The notes under the pieces are model-generated. The model had not been told where the DNA came from, searched no databases, and saw only the letters and a list, made by a program, of their open reading frames with translations. A program made the translations under genes and the position numbers. Below, piece by piece: positions 1-11,213 of a DNA stretch of 64,000 bases (the first letter of the stretch is position 1; each line of letters opens with the position of its first letter). The DNA comes from Ustilaginoidea virens (Eukaryota; Ascomycota; Sordariomycetes; Hypocreales; Clavicipitaceae): positions 1,798,001 to 1,862,000 of the forward strand of contig NC_057319.1 of NCBI RefSeq assembly GCF_000687475.1. The letters run 5' to 3'.

Positions 1-319
1 AGGCATATAGGATAGCTATCCTGACTTTAGTTTTAGCTCGAGTAAGGATTTTATTAAATTTCTTCTATTAGTATATCGATAGTAGTTTGCGAAACTTATT
101 TAGTCCTATTTCTACCTAGATTACCTAAGGGATATAGTCGGATCTAGTAATATCTGCTGCCCCTATAAACTCTATATTAAGGTCTTTTATACTCTATATA
201 TAGTCGATAGTGCTATTACGTTTACCTAAGGCTTATCTAGTTATCTCTCCCTATAATATTATAAAGGTTAGCTTCTATTTTAATATAAGTTTAAGGAGGG
301 TATTATAGCCTAAGGAGGT

Positions 320-770
320 TCTATAAGAGTAGTCCTATATAAGGTAGTAGATATTGAAGTTACTAGTAAAGATATTGCGGGGGCGAGGGGTAGTTTAGGC
401 GAATTCCTAGAGGGGGATAGATTAATTTAGGGAAGGGATTAAAGAGTAAATAGAGTAGATATCGGTATTTTAGAGTATAATGCGGTATTAGTTTAGACCT
501 AAGTCTATTGCCTAAGAGCCGGGAATATATATTTTATAGATATAGATCGCTATATATCTACTATAGGCGGCTATTTAGTATTTACTGAGGCTGGAGTATA
601 GGGGGAGTCTATCTAGGGCTATAAATTCCTAAAGGGCGATAATATCCGGTTTGGATTTATAGTTAAAGGCGAGGTGTACTAATAGTAATTTCTTTTATAT
701 ATTCCAGTATAATACCTCTATTATTAGTATTAAGGCTAAAGGGTCGGGGCTCTTAATGTATTAGTAGCGG
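320..770 (-). pseudogene. LINE ORF2: APE-type endonuclease remnant
   Basis: The minus-strand translation around 655-612 reads KPDIIAL*EFIALD, which matches the DIxALQEP signature of apurinic-like LINE endonucleases once the TAG is read as the lost Gln. Further on (about 395-350) TSNFNIYYLI*D corresponds to the GDFNxHHPxW motif, with Gly to Ser, Asp to Asn and His to Tyr, all RIP-type transitions. In the family this enzyme nicks target DNA to prime reverse transcription. The metal-binding Asp and His are lost and stops are frequent, so the copy is dead. The order ORF1 then endonuclease agrees with a minus-strand LINE. Outer limits are approximate. Confidence 0.65.
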
Positions 771-999
771 TAGGCTTAGATAAGTTAGGTTAGAAGAATA
801 TAGCGATATTACTACTATTATTAGTCCTTTTAGGGGCGATAGAGCTTTCTTTATATAGTCTGCCGATTTGTTTTCTTAGGGAGTCCTCCCTTAGGGAGTT
901 ATTAGCGAGGTATCTATAGCCCCTATCCTCTGGGATAAAGGGGGGAGGCATTAATAAGGTGCTAATAGTTGCGAATTATATTAGTCTGGTATTATAAGC

Positions 1000-2235
1000 C
1001 TATCTTGCGATATCTTATTGCCTGTTCGCTATAGGGTAGAGTTAAAACTAGGCCGGATAGGGTCCCTAATAGTTAAAGTAGTACTCTCTTTTATTGCTAA
1101 TAATACTAAGGTAGTCTTTATCTCTATTGGGGTGTCTCTCTATACTATACTATCCGTATTAAGGGGTCTCTATATAATAATTCATAATATATCCGAATTT
1201 AAAGTATTAGTAGTATTATCTTAGGTGGATAGTTTCGTCGTATAGTTTAGCCTTAAAGATTTCTATTTAGTAGATAACTCTAGTCTTATAAAGTCGGTTT
1301 GCTACTTCTATATTAATTATTTTAATAATTAGGGGGGCTCTTGTTACTTTTTTGCAGGGTTTCCTTATAGCGATTCTACTAATGCCAGGGCCGTTAGCTT
1401 AGGCTAGGTTTAGTTTAAGATCTTTAATAGGGATATTCTTAGAGAATTAGGTAGGGAATCCTTTAATAATAATACTAAAGGTGTGGATATTTAGTATAGC
1501 TTCTATACCGAATATAAGGGGGATTTAAATAGTTTCTATAGTAAAACGGGATACGGCTTCTATAAAGGTGATGATTATATTTCCGCTATAGAGTCGGCGA
1601 GCGGCAATAGTATTAATACCTCTAGTAGTAGTATTTACCGCTTTTATAATCTTAATAGGGGTTCTCTATCGTAGGTTCTTAGTAATACTATCTCCTTTAA
1701 TTATTATTTTATGGTAGATTCTCGGCGGTATAGGTAAGGTGGTCGGTCTAGGTAGTATAGTCGTTAGTATACCTTTAGTAGTAATATTAGCCTAGGTCGT
1801 TCCAGAAGGGGTTTTTAAGGCAAAAGCTTTATTTATAGCGCTCTCTACTACTTTTTCTAGATTATTAGTCGTGATAAGGTTCGAGTTTAGGTTTAGGGCG
1901 GGATTAGTTTGGTTGATATATTTAATACTATCGACTAGGCTAGTAATAGCATTCTACATATTTCCTAGCGTGGCTGCTGAGATATAGTCTGCGATCTTTT
2001 AGTAATACTATTTAAATAATTCGGTTTTTTCTCGGGTTCTTATATTAGTTTATGCGATATTACCGCTAATTCGTCTGTGATTATTATTAGCGATGGTGAT
2101 ACGGTGGTTATGGTGGCTCGACTCGAGTCTACCCCTATTTCCTCCGTCTAAGTCTATAATTTCTGCCGCCTCAACCGCGCCTTCCTCCTAGTGCCGATAC
2201 GCTATTAGCAGATGGGGTAAGACGAGGTAAGGGAT
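1000..2235 (-). pseudogene. LINE ORF1: gag-like protein remnant with zinc knuckles
   Basis: The minus strand at about 1260-1150 reads IFKAKLYDETIHLR followed by a ruined CCHC knuckle, YY*YFKFGYIMNYY. Restoring the usual RIP changes (Tyr from Cys, Tyr from His) gives the C-x2-C-x3-GH-x4-C pattern, and a second knuckle-like YG*Y follows. Fungal Tad1 ORF1 proteins have the same arrangement, with a KAxLYD-type segment just before the zinc knuckles. The role in the family is nucleic-acid binding in the LINE particle. The N-terminal two thirds (to about 2235) is low-complexity and repeatedly stopped. I see no start codon I can defend. Confidence 0.58.
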
Positions 2236-2580
2236 TGATTTAGCAACTTTTTGACTGTTTTAAGGGTGTATTTGCGCCGGTACCGAGGTGCGGGCGAAAT
2301 CGCGAAAAGTTTTTTTTTTGCTAGAGTCGGTATACTTTAGGCAGATATAATAGAATTTTATTGAAGCCGGTCGTAGTACTATTAGCTAAAAGGAACTATA
2401 TCGCAGCTATCGCAAAGTAGAAAAATTTTATTGCTAGCCGTCGGTCGGAAATCTATCTATACTAAGGCTTTTTCCTTTATCTACTTCTCTTTTATATTTC
2501 TTTCTCCTTCTCTCTATCCCTATACCTATTATCACTAAAGCTATTATTCCTAATAGTAAGTCTATAGTATTACTACTATC

Positions 2581-4190
2581 GTGAGAATCGTCCCTACTAA
2601 CGGAATTATACTATCGAAAGTTCCTAAATCGTTCGTATTAGGTCTATATAATAAATCGTCCGGTACTAATAGGTATTTAGGTCCCCCCCCTATTTACTAT
2701 TATATTAGATTTATCGCTATATCGTCTAAAGGACTAATAGATAGGAATACGCTTATTACTTAAAACCCTCTTATAACCCTATTAGGTCTATCCTAAGTAT
2801 CTACTAGAGGCTCTAAAAGTGCTAGGTATAGAGAAGGTTCCTAGCTAGAAACGCTATTACGGCCGCTATAGTCTATACCTTCCTTAGGATAATTATATAT
2901 TTCCCCCCCTAGCTTTAAGCTTATTATTATTTCTAATAATAATAAGAGTCTAATAGAGCCCTTATCGCCTAATGCAAAAGCCCTATTATCGCCCTTTCGT
3001 TCTCCCGCCCCTTTTTATATAAAAGCCCTATTATTAATAGAGGTAATACTAATAAAAGCTTCTTCTTTAATAGCTATTACCCTTAAGACCCTATCTAAAG
3101 TAATATTAGCTCCCTCTTTATCTGCTATTACGCCTTAGACCCCTTTATATATTAGGAAAATGCCGCCCTTGCCTACTATTAGATCGTTATATTAGCAGTT
3201 ATAGAAAAAGCACGCTATAAGAGAGTTCTTTATCTAAAGGGATTCTAAAGGATTAAATACTAATAATATTAAGAAGGTAGAGTATACCTATATTGCCTAT
3301 ATATAGTATACTATAGATACTAGAGAATATATCGTCTATATATAGTCCGGTCGCTCTTAAGCTTATATTTAATACTATTAGAAATATAAGATATATATCT
3401 AGTGCGAGCATATAATATCAATAAATCCCTAACTATAGTAGGTAACGAAGCGTATTATCTATATAGCATAAAAGAAATAAAGCATTAAGGAGGCTGCCTA
3501 TCTAAAGGTAGGAGATATCTTAGGCTAAAAGGCCTATCTTCGCCTTAAGTTTAATACGCTATATTATTAATAGGATAAACTATAGGCTATAGCGTAAGAG
3601 CATACTATAATAGCCCTTTCTATATATACCCCGGCTGCTAATATAGGCAGGTCGATTCCCGCTACGCCTATAATAACTATTATTCCCTCTACTTTAATTA
3701 TTAAGTCCTAATAGGCTAGTAGTAACTCTATAGCGCCTATTATATAACTACTCGCAAAGTAATAATAAGATATATAGATTATAGCAGAAGTAATAACTAG
3801 CTTTACGCATTAAGTCACCCCCGCTATACCTACGCCCTATACTCCGCCTACTTCCCCTTAGTTAGCATCCTCCCTATATACTAGTATAGCCTTGCCTTAG
3901 GCTTTTATACCGATAACTATGCCGCTAGCTAAAGCCGGTTCTATTACTACTAGCCTAATATTATAAGTATATCCCTCCAGACCTATTATACCCTATTATA
4001 GGTATATAAGCTATACTATTCCTAGTTGGTATCTGCCTACTATACCGCTAATACCGCTGCTGCCTTTTCTGCCCTATTATATAATAGTCCCCTCCCTTCC
4101 CCTATATACCTCCCGGCTGAATCCTATAGGAGGGTAAAGGAATGCCGATAAGGGTAAGGGTAATAAAAGGAGTAAGAATTAATAAATATA
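2581..4190 (+). pseudogene. Antisense Cys-motif ORF of gypsy C1
   Basis: Runs opposite to gag-pol, in the stretch between the chromodomain and the 3' LTR. The same frame opens at 2581 and carries the motif at 3289-3396: positions of the six-Cys pattern C-x2-C-x12-C-x8-C-x2-C-x6-C are all Tyr here (TAT/TAC), as expected after RIP of TGY. The homologous frame in C2 keeps one Cys, and C3 keeps three with the same spacing. A pyrimidine-rich run (2480-2525) precedes it, like a fungal 5' leader. Product unknown; the motif resembles a Zn2Cys6-type cluster with an enlarged first loop. Stops are mostly TAG/TAA. The 3' limit is approximate. Confidence 0.5.
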
Positions 4191-4396
4191 AGAATAGGGC
4201 TAAAATTGCTAAAAACGAAAAATAAATACTAAAACTTACTAGATTACTTTACTAAAAAAGAAAAGGATTAATTTTTTTTTTTTTATATTATTAGACGATA
4301 TTAAAGTTATAAATCTAAAATCTAATCTTAAGGCTATATAGGTCTATTATATATCTAAATATCCCCTTATTTAGCCTTAAATGCCTCTTATACTAT

Positions 4397-5124
4397 TGTT
4401 GAAATCAGCGCCTTTTTAGCTGTATTTTGGTACTGGTCTCGCTACCGTACGACGTCTCTATGTTGAGATATCGCGGTGGCTATACCAGGCGCTATGGTGG
4501 GGCACAGCGCCCCACAACGCCGATTACAGTGGGCCACAGCGCCGGTCACGGCACCGGTACAGCGACCCACAATCCGGCCACAGCGGCCGGTCACAGTGGG
4601 CCATAGGGCCCATAACAGGCGGCGCATTTCTACGGGATTACCAAATGGGCAAACCTTGCTAATACCAGCACTTTCGGCCTTCTACATATAGTCACCCGCT
4701 ACACCGGTTATTTACGGCAGACCGATATAGGGCTTCCGGCCCGTACGGCAGGCTGTTATAGGGCATCCGGCACACCGCTATAAGCCACTAGGCTTGGTTG
4801 GGTATGCACTGGGTAGGATATTAGGCACAGACTGGGCACGGTTGGGCAGACCGACTTTTCGTCGGGTTTTTCGCTATTTTTACGGTTTTTCATTATTTTC
4901 AACTACTTTTTCAAGATGGTAGAAATATGCCCAAAATTCCCTCTTTCTAGCTAGAATAATCACTAATAATTAGAATTAGATTTCCCTGATATCTTTACTC
5001 TAGTCAACCTCTTGTGCGCTTTAAATCTTTAACCAGCTCTTTGTTTTATTCTGCAACGCCTTGTACGCCACTGTCGGTACTTAGTATACTTTCTAATAGT
5101 GTTCTGAGTCACCATTTTGCAATA
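4397..5124 (+). repeat. Copia-A1 5' LTR
   Basis: 728 bp, from TGTTGAAATC to GCAATA (ancestral end GCAACA). It contains a GC-rich cluster of short palindromes at about 4495-4615. Open frames on both strands inside this block are by-products of the palindromes, not genes. Confidence 0.95.
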
Positions 5125-5138
5125 GGTTATGAGCCCGG
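5125..5138 (+). promoter_or_regulatory. Primer-binding site, half-tRNA (initiator Met) type
   Basis: GGTTATGAGCCCGG directly abuts the 5' LTR. It is complementary to the anticodon stem-loop of eukaryotic initiator tRNA-Met (CCGGGCTCATAACC), not to a tRNA 3' end. Drosophila copia is known to prime from such a cleaved initiator tRNA. The same site follows the LTRs of A2, B1 and B2. Confidence 0.8.
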
Positions 5139-5435
5139 TGTCTCAAGGCTTCTAGCTTAAGACCTTTTTACGCTAACTTAAGATTTTAACGCATTTGGCA
5201 GCTAACCTCCTAGAAATTTAACTAACGATATTACTAATCTACAGTAAGGGACTGATCATCCCAGATTTAGGAACCTAGCTACTATACCAAGCTGCAATAT
5301 ATCCTTTTCAATAGGATTTTCTAAGGATTTTCTAAGGTTATTCCTTAATGCAGCTTTCTTCTAGTTTTATTTAGATTTTTAGTCTTGATTTTCTTCGCAT
5401 TTTTAAGACTTTCTAGCACCTTTTCTCTTCCTATA

Positions 5436-6640
5436 ATAGCCAGTCAGAACGTTCCTACCGCTAATAACCTAAGCTATACGGCAGAGGTAGAAGAATCTAA
5501 TAATAACTAGGAAATTGCCTAGCTCAGGGAAGACCAACAGGAAATAAGAAAAGAATTTAACTATAAATTTAATCGAATTAATTCTAAAATCGATTTTTTG
5601 GCTAATAAAGTGGGCACCTTAGTAGATAGACTAATCAAGCCTGCTACTAGCCTACCATCCTAGGATATAATAGATATAGATACCTTCTAAACCCCTATGG
5701 GTAAAGGAAATAACCCACCATTACTACCTAAAGCCTAGCAACCCCTGCCGGTTCCATCTAGCATTAGCAGCTAAGTTAGCGCTATAGCTATTAAGGAACT
5801 AGCTAAAATAGCTAATAGATTCTAGGAATCCTAAAAGCTAAGGGGGGCATCTAACTTCGACTAATAGAAACAGGCCCTTATAATTTAATTTAGGGCACTT
5901 AATATTGCTAAATTCATTGAAAATCCTTCTATTGCTAGCAGTTTTAACGATTTAAAGCAAGCACTTTTACTATTACTTATTAAGAATAGTTGTATAAAAA
6001 GACCAGCTGCCGCTATTAACTGGTGTATTAACCTAGAGTCAGCCTTTACGTTACTCACCAAATAGTATTCTCACTTATTAAATATATAGCAGACCTACCT
6101 ATACCCTGCCTTCCATTAACTAAATTTTATAGGCTATAAGGGTACCTTAGAATCTTTTAACGCCTCCTTTAATAGCTACCTATCCAGGCTGTAAATTTTA
6201 GGCTCCTATATATAACCTTTCGACCAAATCAGCTAGTATTTATATACTATAGAAGGGGTCTTCTTTTAGTGGGCAGAACGGTACTGCATAATAATGAGAA
6301 TCGCCTATACTCAGGGAAATATATTAAATATTAACCTGCAATTTTATATAGTTGATTTACTGGAAGAATAACGCATTAAAGGGTTATTAGTAGTAAGGGC
6401 TACTACCTACCTCGCAAAGGTTAAGGGTGCCGCTACTAACAATAGTAGCAAGCCAGCTAGTAATAATACTAGCAAAGGTGGTAAAAACACTACCACCAAT
6501 GCCAATAAAAAGAAATAGGGGTCTTCTACCCAATAAGGGTCTTCTTTAGCTATATAGGGTAAGCTAGAAAATAAGAAGAAGAATAAAGAAAAGAAAGATT
6601 TAGCTAATAAAGTAGATACCCTATAAAAGACCGACGAAAA
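5436..6640 (+). pseudogene. Copia-A1 gag remnant
   Basis: Capsid precursor of the element. One frame, broken by TAG/TAA, gives a Gln/Asn-rich coiled N-terminus (QLREDQQEIRKEFNYKFN), a LVDRLIKP segment, then a Copia-type gag domain (LRGASNFD..., INWCINLESAFTLL, FNSYLSRL) and a Lys/Asn/Ser-rich tail near 6430-6620. No classical zinc knuckle is visible. The expected start is ATA at 5436-5438 where ATG is likely ancestral; A2 has the same ATA, so the change may predate both insertions. It is followed in the same direction by the protease. Confidence 0.7.
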
Positions 6641-8480
6641 GGAAAAGACTATTGATTCTTTTGTATTAGGGAATTATAATACTCTAAGTCTTATACTTAG
6701 TGAGATAGCCTATTCTTCCTTCTAGGACCGCAAATGTATGCAATTTCTAGCTACTAGCTATAGTGTATAATCCGGTGGGAAAACGCTAATAGATTCTTTG
6801 CTCTACGATACTGGTTCTACGGTGTATATTATTAACGATAAAAAGTACTTTACCTACTTCCAATACTATACCGGAAATAGACCAGTTATTAGTATAGGTA
6901 GTGGCCCAATTAAGCCCAGTAGGTGGGGCATAGCGCGTTTTATCGTACTACAGGCCACTAACCTACCTTAGTGGGGCACCTTAGAGCTGACCAACGCCTT
7001 TTTTATACTAGCTTTTAATATTAATATCTTTAGCGGTATTAAATACTATCTGAATCGTGGCAGTATTTAGGGCTAAAGCCTAATTAATAGCAATAATAAG
7101 TGCATTAGGCTTTTTAATTTTAAGAAGTATAGCTTCTTTTTATAATAAAAAGGGGTAGATTCGCCGTTTTTATATTATACTAGCTAAAATCACCTGGCTT
7201 TATATAGTATCTCGGTCGAATTACCTGCCCTAGCTAACCTAGAAGAATATGAGGAATATCCCCTGCTAGAGGATTTACCTACCCTATTAGCTGATTCGGA
7301 CTATCTACTAGCTAATTCTTAAGCTAATCTACTAGCTAATTCGCAAGCTACCCTACTAGCTAGTCTTGGTTTTTCGGTGGTACTAAAAGAGGCTACTATT
7401 CCCAATACAGCCTAACCACTATAGAGGGCCCCGGTCGCCCTCAACCTAGCCTTAGTATCAGCAGCTGATATTAAGTATTAAAAGCTGCTATTACTAGCCG
7501 GACTTTAGTATATCCGGCTTAGGCATATCGGAATCTAACTTTTAAAGAAAACCTATATATCAACTATAGGGTTACCTAATCTTAGTAAGGTAAAGGATTC
7601 TGATTTTAACTGTATTGCCTATAAAAGGGCAAAGTCAGTTCGGCGTTTTACATTAGGGGCTATACTAGACCCTATATATTGTTTGGATATTATAAAGGGC
7701 GATATCTTCTAAATTAACCCTCTACTATATAATAAACGCCCCATTTGCCTTATCTTAATAGACTGGAAATCACGCTTCCGTTAGGTGCACTTACTACCCA
7801 ATAAGGAAGGACCTATAGTATTCCTAGTATTATAGGGGTTCTTCTAAGGTTTTAGGAATCGCTATGGCAAATCAGCTATTAAATTCCACTATAATGGTGG
7901 TAAGGAAATCAATAATGTTATTATAGCCTAGCTAGCTTTTAAGGGCATAGATTTTTTAACCTCTTCCCCTTATATTTATAAGCAAAATGGGTTAGTAGAA
8001 TACTCTATATGGGTTATTATTAACCGACTTAGAGCTACTATACTTTGGTCTTAGTTACCTTCTTACCTTTAGTCTACAGTAATTCTTAGTATTACTACCT
8101 TGGTAAATCTAATAGCAGTTATAAACCATTCTTTATTACCTTTTGAGGAATTAAAGAAAGACTTTCCGGAAATTATGTACTACTACCTACCCGACCTTAC
8201 TAGCTTTAAGGCTATTAGTGCGGCTATAGAGGTGCTAATCCCTTTAGAAAAACGGGTTATTAGCCATAAGCTGGCCCCCCAGACCGAGTTAGGTAGGTTA
8301 CTAGCTATGCTAGGTAACGGCACCTACCTTATCTATATCCCATATTGCCGGGTCGTTACTAAGACCTTTTTTATTACTTTTACCTACTAAAATGAAGGTA
8401 TAGGCCCTATTTTAAGTAGCCTAGAGGGTACTTTTGATTTCCAACCGCCTTCTAATTTAGAGGGGGTAAATAACGACTAA
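6640..8480 (+). pseudogene. Copia-A1 protease and integrase remnant
   Basis: The aspartic protease region at about 6780-6860 keeps LLYDTGSTVYIIND with an intact DTG. A GAG-pre-integrase/zinc segment (about 7480-7640, YIRLRHIG...) and the integrase core follow, then a C-terminal stretch that stays open from 8100 to 8390 (FEELKKDFPEI, LGRLLAMLGNGTYLIY). Integrase inserts the cDNA; here it is interrupted by many TAG/TAA. The Pro-rich linker toward the reverse transcriptase (8500-8700) is made of short repeated units. The order protease-integrase-RT is what separates Copia from Gypsy. Confidence 0.75.
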
Positions 8481-9399
8481 ATTGCTTTGGAAGAGCCTAT
8501 TTGAAAGTCACCTTGCCTAAATATACTTATTTTAGGCGTAGCCGAGGGCATAGGCCTACCATAGGCCTTGGATCCTATACAGCCTATAGGCCCACCATAA
8601 CCAATAGACCTAATATAGCATACGGATCCACTACAACCAGTGGGCCTACTACCAATTGGCCCGCCATAGCACTCTACAATATTTCTTAGCAATTTGCCGT
8701 CTTTCGATTCTAAATTGCTTTAGCCTAACTTAGCTTTTTAGCTTAGGTAAGACGGTCCTTTTTCACCGGCTAAGGAAAATACAGCCTTTTCCTATATAAA
8801 AAGGCTGCAAATACTAGGAAATGCAGAAAGCTCTTATTACTAAGAATCTCAACCACCGAGATTTTCCGAATCCGTTATAAAAGTAAGTATATCCCGCATA
8901 TATGAAAATTCTGACTCGCCCTATATAGCAAATTTTTAATAGTCCGAACCTTAAAGCCCTATATATACTGATTTTCTGCGATTTTCTAATACAATAGATT
9001 CTGCCTTTTCGCCCGGCTTCCTAGTAAATACAGCATTTCGCTATAGTAAAATGCTGCCTATACTAGAATATCTGAAATTCGAGAGTCTAGATATTGCCTT
9101 AAATGAGAGACCGTAGGAGAAAATATTTCGAGTATTAGAAAAGGTGCCTATTTAGCTATACCAGGTTAGGGCTACTAGGGGTAGAATTCGAGGAAGAATG
9201 CAGCCATAGATACGAGACGTATAAGGTATCCTAAATTACGGATACTATAGGTTACTTTCTAGCCCATAAGCGGACTAATAGGGTTTTTTCCTACCTATAC
9301 AACCGGAAAACAATAGCATTTTCGGATTCCTACCTATCCAGCCGAAAAACAATAGAATTTTCGGATACCTAGGCAGCCCCCTAGAGGCTCCCACATAAG

Positions 9400-11138
9400 A
9401 TTTCCCCCCTTTCTATGCTTTCTACCAGCAAATATACGATATATACTATACAGCTAAGATTAAGGCTGCAAAACGGGCCCCAGAAGGTATGCCTAATAGC
9501 TGGAAGGAAGTCTTATATAACCCACATAAGGATAGCTAGGTTAAGGCCTTATTTTCGGAATTCGAGTAATTAATCGACTTAAATATCTTCCAATTTATAC
9601 TAAAGGCTAGTATTCCTACTAGTAGAAAGATATTGCGCAACCGGCCTATTTTTCGTATAAAGAAAGATATAAATAATAACCCGGTTAAATATAAGGTACG
9701 ACTAGTTATTAAAGGCTTTATATAGGTATCTGGGCAAGACTTTACGGAGACCTATACCTCTACTTCGATCCCACTAATATAGAGGATTATCCTTGCTCTT
9801 ACTACTGCAAATAACTAGGAAATAGAGTAAATCGACTTTATTAGTGCCTTTCTAAATAGTAAACTGCTAGAGACGATTTATATGGAGATTCCAGCTGGTT
9901 TTTTAGAATTTGCAGAAAGCCTATTCTTACCTAATCTAGCCTTATGGTCTGACCTGTAGCGTTAACGACTTTTAGCCTTACTTACTAAGGTTGGATATAA
10001 CCCCTCTATATTATAGGTTATACTATTGAAGAAAGCCTTATATAGGCTAAAATAAGGCCCTCGCGAGTGGCAGTTACGGTTAAAAGATCTTTTAGTATAA
10101 GAGGGTTTTATGCCGCTACTTTCTGATACTGCCGTCTTCTATAATAAAAGAACGCATACCTTTATTGTGACTTATATAGATGACTGCTTGATAATCGGTC
10201 CGGACCTTAGCTATATTGACCAGCTTAAGGCTAAGTTCTATAAGGTATATGCTATAGAAGACCGAGGACCTGCCTCCTTCTTTCTAGGAGTGCAGATTAT
10301 TAGGGATAGAGAAAAGGGCCTATTATAGCTATATTAATCGCAATTTATTGCGGAAGTCCTTAAGAAGTTTAACCTTAAGGACATACGACTGCATCTAATC
10401 CTACTATAGCCTGGTATACTCGCTGAGTCTAAGGCTGATAATACGCCGCTAGATGCTAATAATCAATACTTATTCTAGCAGCTAATAGGGACATCAATAT
10501 AGTTGATAATGATATTAAGACCTAACCTTGCCTTTCTAACGCAATACCTATCACGATATATGCAATAGGCTTCTACTATACAGCTTAATGCTGCTAAGGG
10601 CGCTTTTCGCTACTTAGCTGGTACGGCAAATACAGCCATTTATTACCGAGCCGCTAAAGCTACCGTAGTATTAGCTGCATTTTCTAATAGCGATTTTGCT
10701 AGGTGCCGGCTGACTTCGAAGTCTACTAGTAGTTATCTTACTACCTTAAATAGTGGGCCTATTAGCTAGAGGTCAAAACGATCTTCAACTATAGTTTTAT
10801 TAATGCTTAAAGCCGAGTCTAATGCAATGCTTAAGGCGATTCGCGAAGTAGAGTGGATATCTAATTTATTTAAAGAAATCTAGGTCGATATTCAATGCCC
10901 GATACCACTATACTGCGATAATTAAAGGTCTATTTCTAATGCAAATAACCTAAATCAGTATGCCTGCACTAAGTATACCTTGCTTAAATTCCGGTATATA
11001 CGTGAGAAGGCCTGCAGTAGCCTAGTAAAAATATCTTATTTACCTACGATAGATATACCTGCGGATGGACTTACTAAACCACTCCCAAGCCCGAAATTCC
11101 CCATATTTCGGCAATTATTAGGGCTGCAATCCCTATAA
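9400..11138 (+). pseudogene. Copia-A1 reverse transcriptase and RNase H remnant
   Basis: RT begins with KRAPEGMPNSWKEVL-like codons (about 9470), then FIGAFLNSE-like sequence near 9840. The catalytic box TYIDDCLIIG at about 10173-10200 still has both Asp, and ASFFLGVQI follows. RNase H follows (10450-10900) with SDFAR...STSSYLTTLNSGP and the ...ESNAMLKAIREV segment, ending LLGLQSL and TAA at 11136-11138. The body is heavily stopped, so no protein is made, but the core catalytic residues escaped RIP, unlike the gypsy and Copia-E copies nearby. Confidence 0.8.
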
Positions 11139-11200
11139 TTTTTTCTTCTTTTTTACGGGACTTCTTTCTTTTATTCTAACGCTAGGATTAGCTATATTGC

Positions 11201-11213
11201 TAATCAGAGGGGG
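11201..11213 (+). promoter_or_regulatory. Polypurine tract of Copia-A1
   Basis: TAATCAGAGGGGG immediately before the 3' LTR; it primes plus-strand DNA in LTR elements. The identical string precedes the B1 3' LTR, and its complement is found in A2 and B2. Confidence 0.85.

Larger units (their letters stand above)
1..2319 (-). mobile_element. Degenerate Tad1/I-like LINE, cut by the window's left edge
   Basis: Non-LTR retrotransposon read on the minus strand: ORF1 (gag-like, CCHC) on the right, then the ORF2 endonuclease toward position 1. The reverse transcriptase would lie beyond the window. The two protein motifs described in the next entries support the call. The right edge is set where sequence shared with the second gypsy copy (C2) resumes at about 2320, next to a T run at 2311-2319. 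The likeliest reading is insertion into the 3' end of gypsy C1, but the other junction is not visible, so no target duplication can be checked. Clade assignment (Tad1 or I-like) is inference from the domain order. Confidence 0.68.

Noticed and set aside
4442..4691. Open frames of 60-100 codons on both strands in the Copia-A LTRs (also at 49574-49876 and 56486-56788)
   Set aside because: They come from the GC-rich palindrome cluster, where one strand mirrors the other, and lie within LTRs. No domain or family.
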